From: Maricaulis sp947259345 | GTDB lineage: Bacteria; Pseudomonadota; Alphaproteobacteria; Caulobacterales; Maricaulaceae | NCBI GenBank assembly: GCA_965217205.1 | Contig: OZ244254.1 | Coordinates: forward strand, 3,162,001 to 3,226,000 | Reading direction: 5' to 3' | Length of the DNA stretch: 64,000 nucleotides | Shown here: positions 45,476-54,144 of the stretch, piece after piece | How positions within the stretch are numbered: position 1 is the first letter of the stretch | Layout of the letters: every line of letters starts with the position of its first letter | Program-made: the position numbers and the translations under genes | The notes under the pieces: generated by a model | The model's database searches: none | Told to the model about the DNA's origin: nothing | The model's input: the letters and a program-made list of their open reading frames with translations, nothing else

Positions 45476-45509
45476 CACGCGTGCGCGCGTGCGTACGCGT
45501 GTGCGCGCG
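45476..45509. repeat. 34-bp perfect alternating pyrimidine-purine tract (Z-DNA-prone)
   Basis: Seventeen consecutive Y-R dinucleotides, all CG, TG or CA except one TA. It ends 37 bases before the gyrB ATG. Alternating CG/TG tracts of this length adopt left-handed DNA under negative supercoiling. Confidence 0.95.
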
Positions 45510-45546
45510 AGTGGTCACAAAGCCGCGAAACCTGTACAACAAAATC

Positions 45547-47949
45547 ATGACGGAACAAGCGAATCAGGAATACGGCGCGGAGTCGATCAAGGTCCTCAAA
45601 GGGCTCGACGCCGTGCGCAAGCGCCCGGGCATGTATATCGGTGATACCGATGACGGTTCGGGTCTTCATCACATGGTCTATGAAGTCGTCGACAATGCGA
45701 TCGATGAAGCGCTGGCAGGCCATTGTTCGGAAGTCCTGGTGACGCTCCACGCCGATGGTTCGGCCTCGGTGCGTGATGATGGTCGCGGTATCCCGACCGA
45801 TATCCACCAGGAGGAGGGCGTTTCGGCGGCCCAGGTCATCATGACCCAGCTCCATGCCGGCGGGAAGTTCGACCAGAATTCCTACAAGGTGTCCGGCGGT
45901 CTTCACGGTGTCGGTGTTTCGGTGGTGAATGCCTTGTCGGACTGGATGGACCTGACCATCTGGCGCAATGGCAAAACCCACTGGATGCGCTTCCGTCGCG
46001 GTGATGCCGAGGAAGATCTCAAGGTGATGGGGGATGCCGAGCCGGGTCAGAAGGGCACGGAAGTGCGCTTCATGCCGTCGGAAGACACCTTCACCATGAC
46101 CGAATTCAACCGCGAAACGCTGCAGCACCGCCTGCGCGAGCTCGCCTTCCTGAATTCCGGCGTCAAGATCACCCTGCGCGACGAGCGCGAGGCCGAGCTC
46201 TACTCCGACACCATGGTCTATGAAGGCGGCGTCGCGGAATTCGTCGCCCATCTCGATCGCAACAAGACACCCATTTTCATGCCGCCCGTCCTGATCACCG
46301 GCGAGCGTGATGGTGTGACGGTGGAAGCGGCGCTGGAGTGGAATGACAGCTATCACGAGAATGTCCTCTGCTTCACCAACAACATCCCGCAGCGCGACGG
46401 CGGCACGCACCTGGCCGGTTTCCGCGGCGCGCTGACCCGTGTCATCAACAGCTATGCGGCGTCCTCGGGCCAGGCCTCCAAGGCCAAGGTGTCGATCTCC
46501 GGTGATGATGCCCGCGAAGGCCTGACCTGTGTCCTGTCAGTGAAAGTGCCGGATCCGAAATTTTCCTCCCAGACCAAGGACAAGCTGGTTTCGTCAGAAG
46601 TTCGTCCGGCCGTTGAAGGTGCGGTGGGCGAGGCCTTGACGGAATGGTTCGAGGAACACCCGGCGGAAGCGCGCATGGTGGTCGGCAAGATCATCGAGGC
46701 TGCTGCGGCGCGCGAAGCCGCCCGCAAGGCGCGCGAACTGACCCGGCGCAAGTCGGCACTGGAAATCTCTTCCCTGCCCGGCAAGCTCGCCGACTGTCAG
46801 GAGAAGGATCCGGCCAAGTCCGAACTCTTCATCGTCGAGGGTGACTCAGCCGGCGGCTCTGCCAAGCAGGGGCGCCATCGGGAAAACCAGGCCGTGCTGC
46901 CGCTGCGCGGTAAAATCCTCAATGTCGAGCGGGCCCGCTTCGACAAGATGCTCGGCTCGGAACAGGTCGGCACCTTGATCACGGCGCTGGGCACGGGCAT
47001 TGGCCGCGACCAGATCAATTACGAGAAGCTGCGCTATCACAAGGTCATCATCATGACCGATGCCGATGTCGACGGCGCCCATATCCGCACCCTGCTTCTG
47101 ACCTTCTTCTACCGTCAGATGCCGGAGCTGATCGAGCGTGGCTATCTCTACATCGCCCAGCCGCCGCTCTACAAAATCACCAAGGGCCGGTCCGAACGCT
47201 ATGTGAAGGACCAGGCCGAGATGGATGCCTATCTGATCGAGGAGGGGGCGTCAGACGCGCATCTCACCTTGCACGACGGCGAAGTCGTCACCGGTCAGGA
47301 TCTGACCACACGGGTAGCCGCGGCCCGACAGGTCAAGCTCTCCATCGACCGCATGGTCGCGCGTGCGCCGGGCTTTGCTCTGGAAGCCGCTGCCCTCGCC
47401 GGCGCGCTGGTGCCGGAACCCTCGGAAGACGGGATTCGTGACGCCGCGGCCCGTCTCAACACCTTCGCCGATGAAGGTGAGGACACCTGGGGTGGTCACC
47501 TCGATGAAGAGGACGGCAATCTGATCTTCGAACGCGAAGTGCGCGGCGTGACCGAAACCGTCGTGCTCGACCGCAATTTGCGCGCCAGCCCGGACGCCAA
47601 ACGCCTCAATGAGCGCGCCGTCGCCATCGCCGGCGATTATGCCGGCCCGGCCAGTTTCGTGCCCAAATCCGGCCCGGTCACCATCAACTCGCCCCGCGAG
47701 CTGGTCGACGAAGTCATCGTCTCCGGCGCCAAGGGCATGAAATTCCAGCGCTATAAGGGTCTGGGCGAAATGAACCCCGGCCAGCTCTGGGAAACCACGC
47801 TCGACCCGGATGCCCGCTCACTTCTGCAGGTCTCGGTCACCCATGCCGACACCGCCGATGAGCTCTTCTCCAAGCTGATGGGCGACGTCGTCGAACCGCG
47901 GAGAGACTTCATCCAGGAACACGCGCTGGAAGCGGAAGTGGACGCTTAG
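45547..47949 (+). CDS. gyrB: DNA gyrase subunit B
   Basis: 800 residues. The ATPase subunit of the enzyme that introduces negative supercoils. The GHKL ATPase domain (NAIDEALAGH, DDGRGIPTDIHQ, GGLHGVGVSVVNAL), the transducer, the TOPRIM domain (EGDSAGGSAKQGRHRENQAVLPLRGKILN, DADVDGAHI) and the tail (RYKGLGEMNPGQLWETTLDP) are all present. ATG 45547 (MTEQANQEYGAESIKVLKGL) is the family start; the upstream in-frame GTG 45481 would translate the Z-DNA-prone tract. No clear ribosome-binding site is visible, which is odd for an abundant protein. Confidence 0.97.
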   Translation: MTEQANQEYGAESIKVLKGLDAVRKRPGMYIGDTDDGSGLHHMVYEVVDNAIDEALAGHCSEVLVTLHADGSASVRDDGRGIPTDIHQEEGVSAAQVIMTQLHAGGKFDQNSYKVSGGLHGVGVSVVNALSDWMDLTIWRNGKTHWMRFRRGDAEEDLKVMGDAEPGQKGTEVRFMPSEDTFTMTEFNRETLQHRLRELAFLNSGVKITLRDEREAELYSDTMVYEGGVAEFVAHLDRNKTPIFMPPVLITGERDGVTVEAALEWNDSYHENVLCFTNNIPQRDGGTHLAGFRGALTRVINSYAASSGQASKAKVSISGDDAREGLTCVLSVKVPDPKFSSQTKDKLVSSEVRPAVEGAVGEALTEWFEEHPAEARMVVGKIIEAAAAREAARKARELTRRKSALEISSLPGKLADCQEKDPAKSELFIVEGDSAGGSAKQGRHRENQAVLPLRGKILNVERARFDKMLGSEQVGTLITALGTGIGRDQINYEKLRYHKVIIMTDADVDGAHIRTLLLTFFYRQMPELIERGYLYIAQPPLYKITKGRSERYVKDQAEMDAYLIEEGASDAHLTLHDGEVVTGQDLTTRVAAARQVKLSIDRMVARAPGFALEAAALAGALVPEPSEDGIRDAAARLNTFADEGEDTWGGHLDEEDGNLIFEREVRGVTETVVLDRNLRASPDAKRLNERAVAIAGDYAGPASFVPKSGPVTINSPRELVDEVIVSGAKGMKFQRYKGLGEMNPGQLWETTLDPDARSLLQVSVTHADTADELFSKLMGDVVEPRRDFIQEHALEAEVDA

Positions 47950-47964
47950 CGTCTCCGATATCTG

Positions 47965-48009
47965 AACGAAAAACGCCCGCCTGGTCTGCCCAGGCGGGCG
48001 TTTTTCGTT
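47965..48009. terminator. Long bidirectional terminator between gyrB and polA
   Basis: Perfect 20-bp arms around a 5-nt loop, with AAAAA in the left arm and TTTTT in the right, GC core CGCCCGCCTGG. Either orientation makes a stem followed by U, which suits these convergent genes. Confidence 0.94.
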
Positions 48010-48025
48010 CCAACCACCCCATGTT

Positions 48026-48143
48026 TGTCATCCCCGACGCATGCCCCGCGAAAGCGGGGCGAAGATCGGGGACCCATATGTCCGCCAAGACATAGGTCCC
48101 GGCTCTGCAGCCCGCCTACGCGGGCTATCCGGCCGGGATGACA
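48026..48143. repeat. Composite palindromic repeat, copy 1
   Basis: 118 bases framed by TGTCATCCC and GGGATGACA. Inside are shorter hairpins (CCCCGCGAAAGCGGGG at 48044, AGCCCGCCTACGCGGGCT near 48110) and GGGACCCATATG / TAGGTCCC. Related framed palindromes occur twice near 51 kb. No coding potential. Confidence 0.8.
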
Positions 48144-48167
48144 AGAGGCGTGCGCGTCCAGCAGCCC

Positions 48168-50954
48168 CTAATGCGCTTCACCCCAGGTCATCCCCGCCTT
48201 CGCATCCACCACCAGCGGTACACTCAGTTCCAGCGCGGGCGCACAGGCCTCGCCCATCACCTTTGAGGCCAGCCCGATCAAATCGTCCGCCTGGTTTTCC
48301 GGCACCTCGAAGACCAGTTCGTCGTGCACCTGCAGCAGCATTTTCGCGTCGAGATTGGCGGCCTTGAGCGCGTCGTCCATGCGGATCATGGCGCGGCGGA
48401 TGACGTCGGCGGCTGAGCCCTGGATGGGGGCGTTGATGGCCTGGCGTTCGGCGAACATGCGCATATTGGGGTTCTTGTCGCGAATGCCGGGGAAATGGCA
48501 GCGGCGACCGAAAATGGTCTCGACATAGCCGGTCTCGGCGGCCTTGGCCTTCATCTCATCCATATAGGCGCGGATGCCGGGGAATTTCTCGAAATAGGCA
48601 TCGATGAAGGCCTTGGCCTCATCCCGTTTGACGCCGATCTGGTTGGCCAGACCGAAGGCGGAAATGCCGTAGATGACGCCGAAATTGATCGCCTTGGCCT
48701 TGCGCCGAACCATCGGATCCATGCCTTCGATCGGCACGCCAAAGACTTCCGAAGCCGTCATCGCGTGAATATCGGTGCCGTCGCGGAAGGCCTGTTTCAG
48801 GCTTTCAACGTCGGCGATATGGGCCAGCAGGCGCAGCTCGACCTGGGAATAGTCGGCGGCAACCAGGACATGGCCGGGTTCGGCGATGAAGACTTCGCGG
48901 ATCTGGCGACCGGCCTCGGTGCGGATCGGGATATTCTGCAGATTGGGCTCGGTCGAGGACAGGCGCCCGGTTGTGGTCGCGGCAAGCGAGAAGGAGGTGT
49001 GGACCCGTTTCGTGTCGCGATTGATATGGGCGAAGAGACTGTCGGAATAGGTCGATTTCAGCTTGGCATATTGCCGGTATTCCAGGAGCGCGACCGGCAG
49101 GGCATGACCCTCGGCGGCGAGCTGATCGAGCACCGCCGCATCGGTCGACCAGGCCCCGGTCTTGGTCTTTTTGCCACCCGGTAAGCCCATCTCTCCAAAC
49201 AGGATTTCCCCGATTTGTTTCGGTGACGCAACATTGAAGTCGCGGCCCGCGGCTTCATGCGCTTCCGCCTCTGCAGCAGCCATTTTCTGGGCGAAGTCGG
49301 AGGAAAGGCGGTTCAGCTGGTCCGGATCGACCTTGATGCCCGTGCGCTCCATCCTGGAGAGGACATCGGCCATCGGGCGTTCCAGCGTCTCGTAAACCGT
49401 GGCCATCTTCTTGGCGACCATGGCCGGTTTGAGAATCTCCCACAGCCGAAGCGTGATGTCGGCATCCTCGGCGGCATAGAGCGTCGCCTTGTCCAGCGGC
49501 ACCTTGTCGAATGTGATCTGGTTCTTGCCGGTGCCGCAAATCTCCTTGAAGGGGATGCAGGTATGGCCGAGGTGAAGCTCGGCCAGTGCATCCATGCCAT
49601 GACCGTGCAGGCCGGCCTCCATGACATAGGAGATCAGCATGGTGTCGTCATAGGGCGCGACATCAATGCCATAGCGCGACAGCACGCCGAGATCATATTT
49701 GAAATTCTGGCCGATCTTGAGGACGCCCGGATCCTCCAGCAGCGGTTTGAGCGCCTCCAGCGCGTCATCCATCGGGATCTGCTCGGGTGCCTCACCGGTG
49801 TCGAACATGTCGCCGGACCCGTCCGGATCGACATGGGCGAGCGGGATATAGCAGGCCTCGCCCGGAGCGGTGGCCAGCGAGATGCCGACCAGGCCGGAGG
49901 CTGTCGAGGACAGGGCATCGGTCTCGGTATCGACCGCGATCTGACCGGCCTCGCGGCATTTCTCGATCCAGCGTTCGAGCGCCTCCATCGTCGTCACACA
50001 CTCATACTTGTCGCGATCAATGGGGGCGGTGGCATCGCCGGTCTCATCGGCCGGCGGGCCACCCAGCGCCTCTTCCACCTTGCGGGTGAAGGAGCGGAAT
50101 TCCATCTCGCGCAGGAAGGGGACGAGGACGTCCGGGTCGGGCTCGGCGAGACCGAACTCGTCCAGCTTTTCCGGCATCGGCGCGTCGAGCTTCAGCGTCA
50201 CCAGATCGCGGGAAATGCGGGCATCCTCGGCATGGGAGAGAAGTTTCTCGCGGCGACCCTTCTGCTTGATCTCGCCGGCCCGCTCGAGCAGCGTGTCGAG
50301 ATCGCCGTATTCGTTGATCAGCAGCGCTGCGGTCTTCACGCCGATCCCGGGCACGCCGGGCACATTGTCGACACTGTCGCCGGCCAGGGCCTGGATATCG
50401 ATCACCTTGTCCGGGCCGACCCCGAATTTCTCCATCACTTCCGGGGCCTGGACGCGACGGTTCTTCATGGCATCGAACATGGAGACCTTGTCGGTCACCA
50501 ATTGCATGAGGTCCTTGTCCGAGGAGACGATGGTGACATCCGCGCCCTTGGCCTCGGCCTGGCGGGCATAGGTGGCGATGATGTCGTCGGCCTCGTAATT
50601 TTCCAGCTCGATGCAGGGCGTGCCGAACGCGCGGGTGGCATCGCGGATGATGGAGAATTGGGGGATCAGGTCTTCCGGCGCCGGCGGGCGATGCGCCTTG
50701 TACTGGTCGTAGAGCTCATTGCGGAAGGTCTTGCCGGAATGGTCGAAAATCACCGCCAGGTGTGAAGGCTGGTCATCCCCCTTCAAATCCTCCAGCAGCT
50801 TCCACAACATGTTGCAAAAGCCTTGCACCGCGCCGACCGGCGTCCCGTCCGACCGGGTCAGCGGCGGCAGCGCATGATAGGCCCGGAAAATATAGCCCGA
50901 CCCGTCGATCAGATAGACGTGGCTGGTCTCGTCGACGGGTTTGGTCGTGGCCAT
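48168..50954 (-). CDS. polA: DNA polymerase I
   Basis: 928 residues with all three activities. 5'-nuclease domain (about 1-290: VYLIDGSGYIFRAYHALPP, YEADDIIATYAR, ALAGDSVDNVPGVPGIGVKTA). The 3'-5' exonuclease domain keeps its acidic residues (IAVDTETDAL, NFKYDLGVL). Polymerase motifs are A DYSQVELRLLAH, B RRKAKAINFGVIYGIS and C LQVHDELVFE. It removes RNA primers and fills repair gaps. Convergent with gyrB; start ATG 50954. Confidence 0.97.
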   Translation of the reverse strand: MATTKPVDETSHVYLIDGSGYIFRAYHALPPLTRSDGTPVGAVQGFCNMLWKLLEDLKGDDQPSHLAVIFDHSGKTFRNELYDQYKAHRPPAPEDLIPQFSIIRDATRAFGTPCIELENYEADDIIATYARQAEAKGADVTIVSSDKDLMQLVTDKVSMFDAMKNRRVQAPEVMEKFGVGPDKVIDIQALAGDSVDNVPGVPGIGVKTAALLINEYGDLDTLLERAGEIKQKGRREKLLSHAEDARISRDLVTLKLDAPMPEKLDEFGLAEPDPDVLVPFLREMEFRSFTRKVEEALGGPPADETGDATAPIDRDKYECVTTMEALERWIEKCREAGQIAVDTETDALSSTASGLVGISLATAPGEACYIPLAHVDPDGSGDMFDTGEAPEQIPMDDALEALKPLLEDPGVLKIGQNFKYDLGVLSRYGIDVAPYDDTMLISYVMEAGLHGHGMDALAELHLGHTCIPFKEICGTGKNQITFDKVPLDKATLYAAEDADITLRLWEILKPAMVAKKMATVYETLERPMADVLSRMERTGIKVDPDQLNRLSSDFAQKMAAAEAEAHEAAGRDFNVASPKQIGEILFGEMGLPGGKKTKTGAWSTDAAVLDQLAAEGHALPVALLEYRQYAKLKSTYSDSLFAHINRDTKRVHTSFSLAATTTGRLSSTEPNLQNIPIRTEAGRQIREVFIAEPGHVLVAADYSQVELRLLAHIADVESLKQAFRDGTDIHAMTASEVFGVPIEGMDPMVRRKAKAINFGVIYGISAFGLANQIGVKRDEAKAFIDAYFEKFPGIRAYMDEMKAKAAETGYVETIFGRRCHFPGIRDKNPNMRMFAERQAINAPIQGSAADVIRRAMIRMDDALKAANLDAKMLLQVHDELVFEVPENQADDLIGLASKVMGEACAPALELSVPLVVDAKAGMTWGEAH

Positions 50955-51133
50955 GGGGCAGGTCTCCGGGCGAATGCGCAGGCGGGCAAATCAGTCAGCC
51001 GCGAGAGTAGCGCGGGCCGGGCGCTCGGTCATCGGGGGAGTGCGGTGGTTTGCGGGGAGAGGAGTGCGCCTCGGCGCGCTTCGTCCCTCAAGGGCCGGAG
51101 AGGCCGGTTGTTCAACGTGCTTCATCCTATCGT
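50955..51133. other. Non-coding spacer upstream of polA
   Basis: 179 bases presumably holding the polA promoter. No gene, no clear -35/-10 pair recognised. Confidence 0.5.
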
Positions 51134-51278
51134 CGTCATCCCGCGGTGGCCGCGTTGCGGGCATCCGGGGGCCTTGGCTACCCGGCGTGACCGTTCCGGC
51201 GGCGTGTTCGCGGCAATTCTGCTCGCAATATTGCTGGGGTCCCCCGGATCGCGGCCTTGCCGCGACCGTGGGATGACG
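51134..51278. repeat. Composite palindromic repeat, copy 2
   Basis: 145 bases framed by CGTCATCCCGCGGT and a near-complementary ACCGTGGGATGACG. Internal pairing GGCCGCGTTGCGGGCATCCGG with CCGGATCGCGGCC-like sequence; GGGGTCCCCC-type core around 51236. Same outer signature as the copies at 48026 and 51318. Confidence 0.78.
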
Positions 51279-51317
51279 TTGATTTGGACACTTTATCCCC
51301 GCCCGACACCGCTAATA

Positions 51318-51423
51318 CCGTCATCCTGACGCAAGTCAGGACCCAGTTTCGCAGGCTCGATTTCGCCAATCTTGGCAGGAGCTTGCGTCGCAGACTGGGC
51401 CCCGGCTTTCGCCGGGATGACGG
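51318..51423. repeat. Composite palindromic repeat, copy 3
   Basis: 106 bases framed by CCGTCATCC and GGATGACGG. Internal arms CTGACGCAAGTCAGGACCCAG and GGCCCCGGCTTTCGCC-type hairpin; TTTCGCAGGCT and AGCTTGCGTCGC mirror one another imperfectly. Lies 39 bases after copy 2. Confidence 0.78.
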
Positions 51424-51797
51424 TGTGTGGGGCGGGAATTTTCACAAAACTTATCCGCACCCTCTCCACCCCAAGCGATAATGGCTTCGGTTTTCGGGAC
51501 GGGAGGCGCGAGCTCAGTCACTTGTGCCCGGAAGCGTGCGGAGCCTGTCCGGGCGGTGGTGTGACAGCCATTGGCGCTGGCAGGGCGTGCGACCAGGTCG
51601 CGGGGCACTAAACGACCGACCCCATCTACCTGGCGTGTTGGAATCGGGGTGGAGACAGCCCGGGAAATCTCCGCGGACGGGATGTCGGCGATGTCACGTT
51701 ATTCAAATCAAACCGGTTGACGGCATTGGCCGACATCCCGTTCCCCTCTCATCCCTCCGGCGCTTGACGCGTGCGGAGCCAGGCGTGTGTCGCAATC
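51424..51797. other. Non-coding region with a 13-bp inverted repeat
   Basis: 374 bases without a convincing gene. Perfect 13-base arms ACGGGATGTCGGC (51677-51689) and GCCGACATCCCGT (51729-51741) enclose 39 bases that contain AACCGGTT. Possible small RNA or degenerate repeat; nothing else seen. Confidence 0.5.
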
Positions 51798-51830
51798 AAA
51801 AAAAGCCCCGAAGCAGGTGCTCCGGGGCTC
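51798..51830 (-). terminator. Rho-independent terminator of the S9A peptidase gene
   Basis: On the minus strand: AGCCCCG / CGGGGCT stem with an inner AGCA/TGCT pairing, followed by seven T. It lies 24 bases after the peptidase stop. Confidence 0.9.
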
Positions 51831-51853
51831 TTCTTCAATCGCGGCAAGGACGC

Positions 51854-54058
51854 CTATTCCGCGTCGAGCGGGTCGACATCATCCATCAGCTTTTGCGTCA
51901 GGAAGGTGTAGAGCAGCGCATCGCGGCGGGCCAACTCCTCGAGATTGGCGGCGGCGGAGTGACCCCCGGCCGTGTTCTCGTAATAGAGGTAATCATGCCC
52001 CAGCTCTTCCAGGAGGTGCGCCATCTTGCGGGCATGGCCCGGATGGACGCGATCATCCTTGGTCGAGGTGTAGAGGTAGATTTCCGGATAGTCGCCGTTC
52101 GCATCAACATTGTGGTAGGGCGAGATCGAGCGCAGGAAACCGCCCTCGTCCGGGTCTTCCGGATTGCCGTACTCACCCATCCAGGACGCACCGGCCAGCA
52201 GGGTGTGAAAGCGCAGCATGTCGAGCAGCGGCACGGCCGAGACGACCGCATTCCACAGGTCTGGGCGCTGGGTGTACATGACGCCGGTCAGCAGACCGCC
52301 ATTGGATCCGCCATAGACGCCGAGATGACGCGGACTGGTAATGCCGCGATCGGAGAGGTCCTCGGCCACGGCGATGAGGTCGTCATAAATGCGCTGACGA
52401 TCCATCTTGAGGCCCGCCTGGTGCCAGGCCGGACCGAATTCGCCACCGCCACGGATATTGGCCACCACATAGGCGCCGCCATTTTCCAGCCAGAGCTGAC
52501 CGCGAGAACCGGAATAGCTCGGGCGGATGGAGACCTGGAAGCCGCCATAGGCGTAGAGCAGGGTCGGCGTCGTGCCATCCATCACCGTGTCTTCATGACG
52601 GACCACAAAATACGGGACCATCGTGCCGTCCGGCGACGCGGTTTCCAGCTGTTCGACAATCAGGCCTTCAGCATCAAACTGGGCCGGGATCGACTTGATC
52701 TCCTCGACCGTCAGCTCCGCCGAATCGACCATGAAATAGCTGTCCGGCGTCAGGAAGCCTTCGGCATTCATGAAGGCGACGTCGTGGTGCGAATTGGTCG
52801 AACCGAGGCTGATCGTCATATTGGCCGGGACCGGCACGGTCTCGGACGTCCACTGGCCATCGGCATAGTGGAAGGCTTCGAGGCCGCCGACGACATTCTC
52901 GTCAATCGCCACCAGGAAGGCCGATGCGGTGGAGCCCATACCGCCCATCGACTGGCGCGGACCAGGCACGAAGACCGTCTTGACCGGCGGCAATTCACCA
53001 CTGGCCGCGAAGTCCGCCATGGTGAAGGAGAGCAGCGCGCCCTGCGGGAAGGTTTCGCCCCCCTCGACCGGGGTCCATTCCTCTTCGATCGTGAAGAGCA
53101 GCTCGCCCTGGTAGATGTCCTGGATGGAGGACTTGCTCGGCAGTGGCAGCTGAACGGGATCGGCATCGGCCGGCAGATACCACCAGGTCGTGTCGTAGAA
53201 AGTGTCGGCTTCCGAGGCCATCATGTAGACACTGCCGTCATGGTCCTCGACCCGGAAGGAGAAAAGGCCGACATCATCGGCATCGCCGCGCACGACTTCG
53301 GTCGCATCGGCGAGATCGGTGCCGCGCTCCCAGCGATAGGCGACCGACGGATAGCCCGAACTGGTCGTGTCTTCCGGGCTGGTGGCCAGGCCGACCATCA
53401 CGGTGTTTTCGTCAATCCAGCTGACGCCACCCTTGGCTTCCGGGGTTTCGAACCCGCCCTCGACAAAGGCGCGCTCGGAGATCGAGAATTCACGCCGGAT
53501 GGCTGCGTCGGAGCCGCCATCGGACAAGGTCAGGATGCAGCGGTCATAGTCGGGCGCCAGGCAGTTCGATCCGCGCCAGACCCAATTGCGGTCCTCGGCT
53601 TCGGACAGGGCGTCGAGATCAAGCACAACATCCCATTCCGGATCATCGGTGAGATAGCTTTCCAGCGTAGTGCGACGCCACAGGCCGTGTGTCTGCTCGG
53701 CGTCCTGCCAGAAATTCCAGATATAGCCGCCTGAATAGGAACCGTAGGGAATCCGGTCATTGGACTGGTAGATGGCCAGCGCCTGATCATAGAGCGACTG
53801 GTAGCGCTCATCGCCCTGAAGGCGATCAAAGGTGCGGTCATTTTGACCCTCGACCCATTCCAGGGCGCGCTCGCCCTCGACTTCTTCAAGCCAGACCCGC
53901 GGGTCATTATTGGGATCAATCTCGACGATCTGGCGCTCGGCCGGCGCGTCCGGTGTTGTGGAGGCCACGTCTTCGCCCTCATCGCTGGCGGGCTGGCTGC
54001 AGGCCGCGAGAATGGCGGCGCTGGCGGTGACCGCCCAGATACTCCGATAAACTCTCAT
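51854..54058 (-). CDS. Lipoprotein prolyl oligopeptidase (S9A family)
   Basis: 734 residues. Lipoprotein signal with lipobox LAAC near residue 20 (MRVYRSIWAVTASAAILAAC). The S9A N-terminal part (DPRVWLEEVEGERALEWVEGQN) and propeller are followed by the catalytic domain: Ser585 in YGGSNGGLL, Asp in TKDDRVHPGHA and His in TAGGHSAA. Prolyl oligopeptidases cleave short peptides after proline. Membrane anchoring on the periplasmic side or outer membrane is predicted. Start ATG 54058 is chosen over the frame start at 54097 because it begins the signal sequence. Confidence 0.93.
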   Translation of the reverse strand: MRVYRSIWAVTASAAILAACSQPASDEGEDVASTTPDAPAERQIVEIDPNNDPRVWLEEVEGERALEWVEGQNDRTFDRLQGDERYQSLYDQALAIYQSNDRIPYGSYSGGYIWNFWQDAEQTHGLWRRTTLESYLTDDPEWDVVLDLDALSEAEDRNWVWRGSNCLAPDYDRCILTLSDGGSDAAIRREFSISERAFVEGGFETPEAKGGVSWIDENTVMVGLATSPEDTTSSGYPSVAYRWERGTDLADATEVVRGDADDVGLFSFRVEDHDGSVYMMASEADTFYDTTWWYLPADADPVQLPLPSKSSIQDIYQGELLFTIEEEWTPVEGGETFPQGALLSFTMADFAASGELPPVKTVFVPGPRQSMGGMGSTASAFLVAIDENVVGGLEAFHYADGQWTSETVPVPANMTISLGSTNSHHDVAFMNAEGFLTPDSYFMVDSAELTVEEIKSIPAQFDAEGLIVEQLETASPDGTMVPYFVVRHEDTVMDGTTPTLLYAYGGFQVSIRPSYSGSRGQLWLENGGAYVVANIRGGGEFGPAWHQAGLKMDRQRIYDDLIAVAEDLSDRGITSPRHLGVYGGSNGGLLTGVMYTQRPDLWNAVVSAVPLLDMLRFHTLLAGASWMGEYGNPEDPDEGGFLRSISPYHNVDANGDYPEIYLYTSTKDDRVHPGHARKMAHLLEELGHDYLYYENTAGGHSAAANLEELARRDALLYTFLTQKLMDDVDPLDAE

Positions 54059-54144
54059 CAGTCTCTTCCCCTCTGATGTTTCCGACGCAATTAACACCGG
54101 AGCGGTAGTGGACGTAAAGGGATGGGGGCGGTATCGGAGCCGTT

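Noticed and set aside
45481..45546. Upstream GTG start for gyrB adding 22 residues
   Set aside because: The added residues are non-family (Arg/Val/Cys-rich) and come from translating the alternating CG tract; ATG 45547 matches the GyrB N-terminus.
48026..51423. CRISPR array
   Set aside because: The repeats are palindromic, differ in length and spacing, and lack regular short repeats with unique spacers.
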